Source of the DNA: Erysipelotrichia bacterium | GTDB taxonomy: Bacteria; Bacillota_I; Bacilli_A; RFN20; CAG-826 | Assembly: GCA_012971835.1 (NCBI GenBank) | Contig: JAAZFR010000121.1 | Coordinates: 1-8,693, forward strand | Length of the DNA: 8,693 bases | Direction: 5' to 3' | Shown here: positions 6,464 through 8,693 of the stretch, in pieces | Layout of the letters: each line of letters opens with the position of its first letter | Position numbering within the stretch: the stretch's first letter is position 1 | Translations under genes and position numbers: made by a program | Notes under the pieces: model-generated | The model's database searches: none | What the model was told of the DNA's origin: nothing | Seen by the model: the letters and a program-made list of their open reading frames with translations, nothing else

Positions 6464-7513
6464 ATGGAACACATTGAAAAAGCCAACTTAGATATAGCTG
6501 CGCGCCTTCTTGCAAATGAGAAGATTGTCGCTTTTCCTACCGAGACAGTTTATGGTCTCGGAATTGTTTTTGATTCAAAGAAAGCTTTTGATGATTTAGT
6601 AAACGTTAAACAAAGGAAACCAGATAAGCCATTTACGCTAATGTGCTCCTCGATTAGTGAAATCGGGAAGTACGCTTATATTAATCCTAAGGCCGAGAAA
6701 ATTATTAACAAATTTTTACCTGGCGAGCTAACAATTATCCTTAACGCCCGCCCCGGTGTTCCAAATTGGGTTGATTTAGGTACTGGACATGTCGGTATTC
6801 GCGTTCCTGATGATAATGATGTTCGAGAGTTAATTCGTTTAGTTGGTAAACCACTTCTTGTCCCAAGCGCGAATCGAGTTGATCAAAAGCCATTGACGAT
6901 CGATCTAGATGTTATCAAGGAATTCGATGAAGAAATAGGCGGTGTTATTCTTGGTCAGTCAAAAGGGGCAACTCCTTCGACAGTTATCGCCGCTTATGAT
7001 AAAATTGTAATGTTAAGAGAAGGTAATATTTCTCTTAATGATATTTTAAAGAATATTGGTGGTGAGAATATGCGCATTGTCGTAGCTTCAGATCATGGTG
7101 GATTTGAGTATAAAAATGAAATCAGAAGGCATTTAGAAAAAAGAGGATTTCATGTTTTTGATGTCGGTACTTTTTCTAATGAATCAGTTAATTATCCTGA
7201 TTATGCAGCCGCGGCCGCAAAGAAGGTTGCGAATGGCGAAGCTGATCGAGGAATTCTAGTTTGTACAAGTGGCGAAGGCGTGATGATTGCCGCTAACAAA
7301 GTTAAAGGAGTCCGTGCTGGTATTGGATATAACGACACCGTGTCCCGTCTTTTAAGAGAACACAATGATGCCAATGTTATAACATTCGGTCAAAAATTTA
7401 TGGAACTTGATGATGTCATTAGACGCGTTGATATTTTTCTTGAAACCCCGTTTGATGGCGGTCGCCATGCTAATCGAGTGGATATTATTAAAAATATCGA
7501 AAAAGAAAAATAA
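6464..7513 (+). CDS. ywlC-rpiB: Fused Sua5/YwlC threonylcarbamoyl-AMP synthase and ribose-5-phosphate isomerase B
   Basis: One uninterrupted frame of 349 residues holds two complete proteins. Residues 1 to about 200 are a short Sua5/YrdC domain: FPTETVYGLG (24-33), KQRKPDKPF (49-57) and PSANR (134-138). It makes threonylcarbamoyl-AMP from threonine, bicarbonate and ATP for tRNA t6A37. Residues 203-349 are a full-length RpiB (147 residues; family about 149): SDHGG (209-213), active-site C267 (RpiB position 65), IAANKVKGVRAG, EHNDANV (299-305) and GGRHANRV (332-339). It interconverts ribose-5-P and ribulose-5-P. The segment after C267 reads CTSGEG, not the common CGTGxG. The domains meet with no linker. 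M203 is preceded by GGTGGTGA, so a separate RpiB could also be made. The start at 6464 lacks a Shine-Dalgarno but is 17 nt from the prmC stop. In B. subtilis these are separate genes, ywlC and ywlF, a few genes apart. Confidence 0.93.
   Translation: MEHIEKANLDIAARLLANEKIVAFPTETVYGLGIVFDSKKAFDDLVNVKQRKPDKPFTLMCSSISEIGKYAYINPKAEKIINKFLPGELTIILNARPGVPNWVDLGTGHVGIRVPDDNDVRELIRLVGKPLLVPSANRVDQKPLTIDLDVIKEFDEEIGGVILGQSKGATPSTVIAAYDKIVMLREGNISLNDILKNIGGENMRIVVASDHGGFEYKNEIRRHLEKRGFHVFDVGTFSNESVNYPDYAAAAAKKVANGEADRGILVCTSGEGVMIAANKVKGVRAGIGYNDTVSRLLREHNDANVITFGQKFMELDDVIRRVDIFLETPFDGGRHANRVDIIKNIEKEK
7058..7072 (+). promoter_or_regulatory. Internal ribosome-binding site and ATG at the Sua5/RpiB boundary
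   Basis: GGTGGTGA (7058-7065) differs from the ideal GGAGGTGA at one position. It sits so that the GGTGG part is 7 nt before an in-frame ATG (7070-7072), codon 203 of the fusion. That ATG is exactly where a free-standing RpiB would begin (MRIVVASDHGG). The signal is better than that of the upstream fusion start. It suggests separate RpiB synthesis from the same message, or is a remnant of when the genes were separate. Confidence 0.5.
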
Positions 7514-7538
7514 TTACCTTTTGTCTTCGTAATTAATA

Positions 7539-7575
7539 CAGAAGTTTGCTTATAGTAAGCGGCTTCTGTTTTTTT
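7539..7575 (+). terminator. Intrinsic (Rho-independent) terminator after the prfA operon
   Basis: CAGAAG (7539-7544) pairs with CTTCTG (7563-7568). The inner arm TTGCTTA (7546-7552) pairs with TAAGCGG (7556-7562) using two G-U pairs, with a single bulged T at 7545 and a TAG loop. Seven Ts follow directly (7569-7575). It lies 25 nt after the fusion stop and 21 nt before the comFA ATG, so it separates the two units. Confidence 0.88.
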
Positions 7576-7596
7576 ATTACTTATATATTTATTGTT

Positions 7597-8693
7597 ATGT
7601 TTGAGTGTCCTCGCTGCGGTAACAGCAATCCGCTGTATATTGGCTACAAAAAGGGTAAACCTTATTGCCGTAAGTGTATAACTTTCGCAGGAAAAAGCGC
7701 ATGCGAAAATAAAGACAAATCGCATTGCGCAATTCTCAATTTAAACTATGATCTTTCGGATGAACAAGTTGAGGCATCAAATAAAATAGTCAAAGCTATT
7801 GGCGAGAGCAGGAATGTCTTGATCTCCGCAGTTTGTGGGGCTGGCAAGACGGAGTTGACTTTTGCGGTTATAAAAAACGCTCTAATTAAAGGGCAACAAG
7901 TTGGCTTTGCCATACCTAGAAAAGATGTTGTTATCGAAATTTATAAACGTTTGTCGGAAGTTTTTCCTCGCAACTCTGTTATCGCTGTCTATGGCGGTCA
8001 CAATGAAAATCTTCAGGGCGAACTTATTGTTCTTACATCGCATCAACTTTATCGATATGAGAACTATTTTGATCTTTTGATTATGGATGAAATTGATGCC
8101 TTCCCTTATCAAGGTGATGAAGTTTTACGCGCTATGTTTATCCGTAGTTGTCGCGGCAATTATGTCATTATGTCAGCGACCTTATCTAGCAATCAGATTA
8201 GTGCTTTCAAAAAAGAAGGCGGCGAGACCATAAGTATTAATGCGCGATATCACGGTTTTCCCCTTCCGGTACCTAAAATTGTTATTATGATTGGCATTTT
8301 GAAACACTTTTTTCTTATTAGAAAAATTCGCGAGTTAATAAAAGAAAGCAAACCTATTTTCATATTTGTGCCAACGATAGCTAAATGTGAAGATTTATTT
8401 GCCTTCTTGAGCAAGTGGATTCGGAAGGGTAATTACGTTCATTCGAAAAGAAAAAACAGAGAAAAAGTTATTAATGATTTTCGTCAAAGTAAATACAACT
8501 ATTTAGTAACAACCGCAGTGCTTGAGCGAGGCGTGACACTAAAAAATCTTCAGGTTATCGTTTTTGAGTGTGATCACGCGATATATACAACAAGCGCCCT
8601 TGTACAAATCGCGGGTCGAGTAGGGAGGAAAAAAGATGCGCCACAAGGTGAAGTCGTTTTTTTGTCGGACCGGCGAACAGCAGCCATGGATGA
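7597..8693 (+). CDS. comFA: ComFA-like DNA uptake helicase/ATPase (partial, cut by right edge)
   Basis: ComFA is a membrane-associated DEAD-box type ATPase that helps pull single-stranded DNA into competent cells. The frame is open for 365 codons to the window end, probably lacking only a few tens of residues. Landmarks: a four-cysteine zinc finger at the extreme N-terminus (C4, C7, C24, C27), Walker A CGAGKTE (80-86), DEID as motif II (164-167), SAT as motif III (193-195), the motif V block TTAVLERGVT, and motif VI QIAGRVGR (337-344). The ComFA-specific IPRKDVV and YGG segments are also present. It starts right at the zinc finger and so lacks the roughly 50-residue or longer N-terminal extension of B. 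subtilis ComFA. No Shine-Dalgarno precedes the ATG at 7597 and no better start is visible; a leaderless message is possible. In Firmicutes comFC often follows, but it would be beyond the window. Competence itself cannot be inferred from this gene alone. Confidence 0.9.
   Translation, partial: MFECPRCGNSNPLYIGYKKGKPYCRKCITFAGKSACENKDKSHCAILNLNYDLSDEQVEASNKIVKAIGESRNVLISAVCGAGKTELTFAVIKNALIKGQQVGFAIPRKDVVIEIYKRLSEVFPRNSVIAVYGGHNENLQGELIVLTSHQLYRYENYFDLLIMDEIDAFPYQGDEVLRAMFIRSCRGNYVIMSATLSSNQISAFKKEGGETISINARYHGFPLPVPKIVIMIGILKHFFLIRKIRELIKESKPIFIFVPTIAKCEDLFAFLSKWIRKGNYVHSKRKNREKVINDFRQSKYNYLVTTAVLERGVTLKNLQVIVFECDHAIYTTSALVQIAGRVGRKKDAPQGEVVFLSDRRTAAMD

Noticed and set aside
7390..7725. Minus-strand open frame across the rpiB end, terminator and comFA start
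   Set aside because: It spans a terminator and two well-supported plus-strand genes and has no family signature.
7882..8112. Minus-strand frame of 76 codons inside comFA
   Set aside because: It is fully covered by conserved ComFA helicase coding sequence on the plus strand.
1..8693. Mobile elements, CRISPR arrays, tRNA or rRNA genes, defence or phage modules
   Set aside because: No transposase, regularly spaced repeats, tRNA-like cloverleaf or unknown gene cluster is seen; nearly all sequence is accounted for by known housekeeping genes.

Overview
The window reads as ordinary chromosomal DNA from a low-G+C, compact-genome Firmicute, most like a Bacilli lineage near the Mollicutes or Erysipelotrichia. 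Three things point there. The base composition is moderately AT-rich. The two gene sets match Bacillus subtilis neighbourhoods in a shortened form (dnaX-yaaK-recR ... tmk ... holB-yaaT, and prfA-prmC ... ywlC ... ywlF/rpiB). Spacing is extremely tight. UGA is used as a stop (dnaX, tmk) and tryptophan is TGG, so the genetic code is the standard bacterial one and not the Mycoplasma/Spiroplasma code. The exact taxon cannot be fixed from the window.

Minus strand, 4381 down to 1: one packed replication/repair operon, dnaX (tau subunit) - ybaB/ebfC - recR - tmk - holB (delta prime) - start of a yaaT/PSP1-type gene that runs off the left edge. Junctions are 4-nt overlap, 1-nt overlap, 12-nt gap, 14-nt overlap and 0 nt, which implies a single transcript with translational coupling. 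It encodes two clamp-loader subunits, the dTMP kinase that feeds dTTP synthesis, and a recombination mediator with its usual nucleoid-associated partner.

Centre, 4382-4529: a 148-bp divergent control region. A promoter-like element faces each way, and a perfect 16-bp AT palindrome lies almost exactly midway between the two -10 boxes.

Plus strand, 4530-7513: a translation-related operon, prfA (RF1) - prmC (RF1/RF2 glutamine methyltransferase) - a single ORF joining a Sua5/YwlC threonylcarbamoyl-AMP synthase domain directly to a complete ribose-5-phosphate isomerase B. prmC ends in three consecutive in-frame UAG codons, a stop read by the RF1 encoded one gene upstream. An intrinsic terminator at 7539-7575 closes this operon.

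Plus strand, 7597 to the right edge: a ComFA-type competence helicase with an N-terminal four-cysteine zinc finger, cut by the window end close to its natural C-terminus.

I see no mobile element, CRISPR array, tRNA, rRNA or phage gene. The observations most worth a second look are the Sua5-RpiB fusion with a good ribosome-binding site inside it, the UAG triplet ending prmC, the symmetric palindrome between the divergent promoters, and A6 runs in the dnaX linker where slippage would give a gamma-like product.
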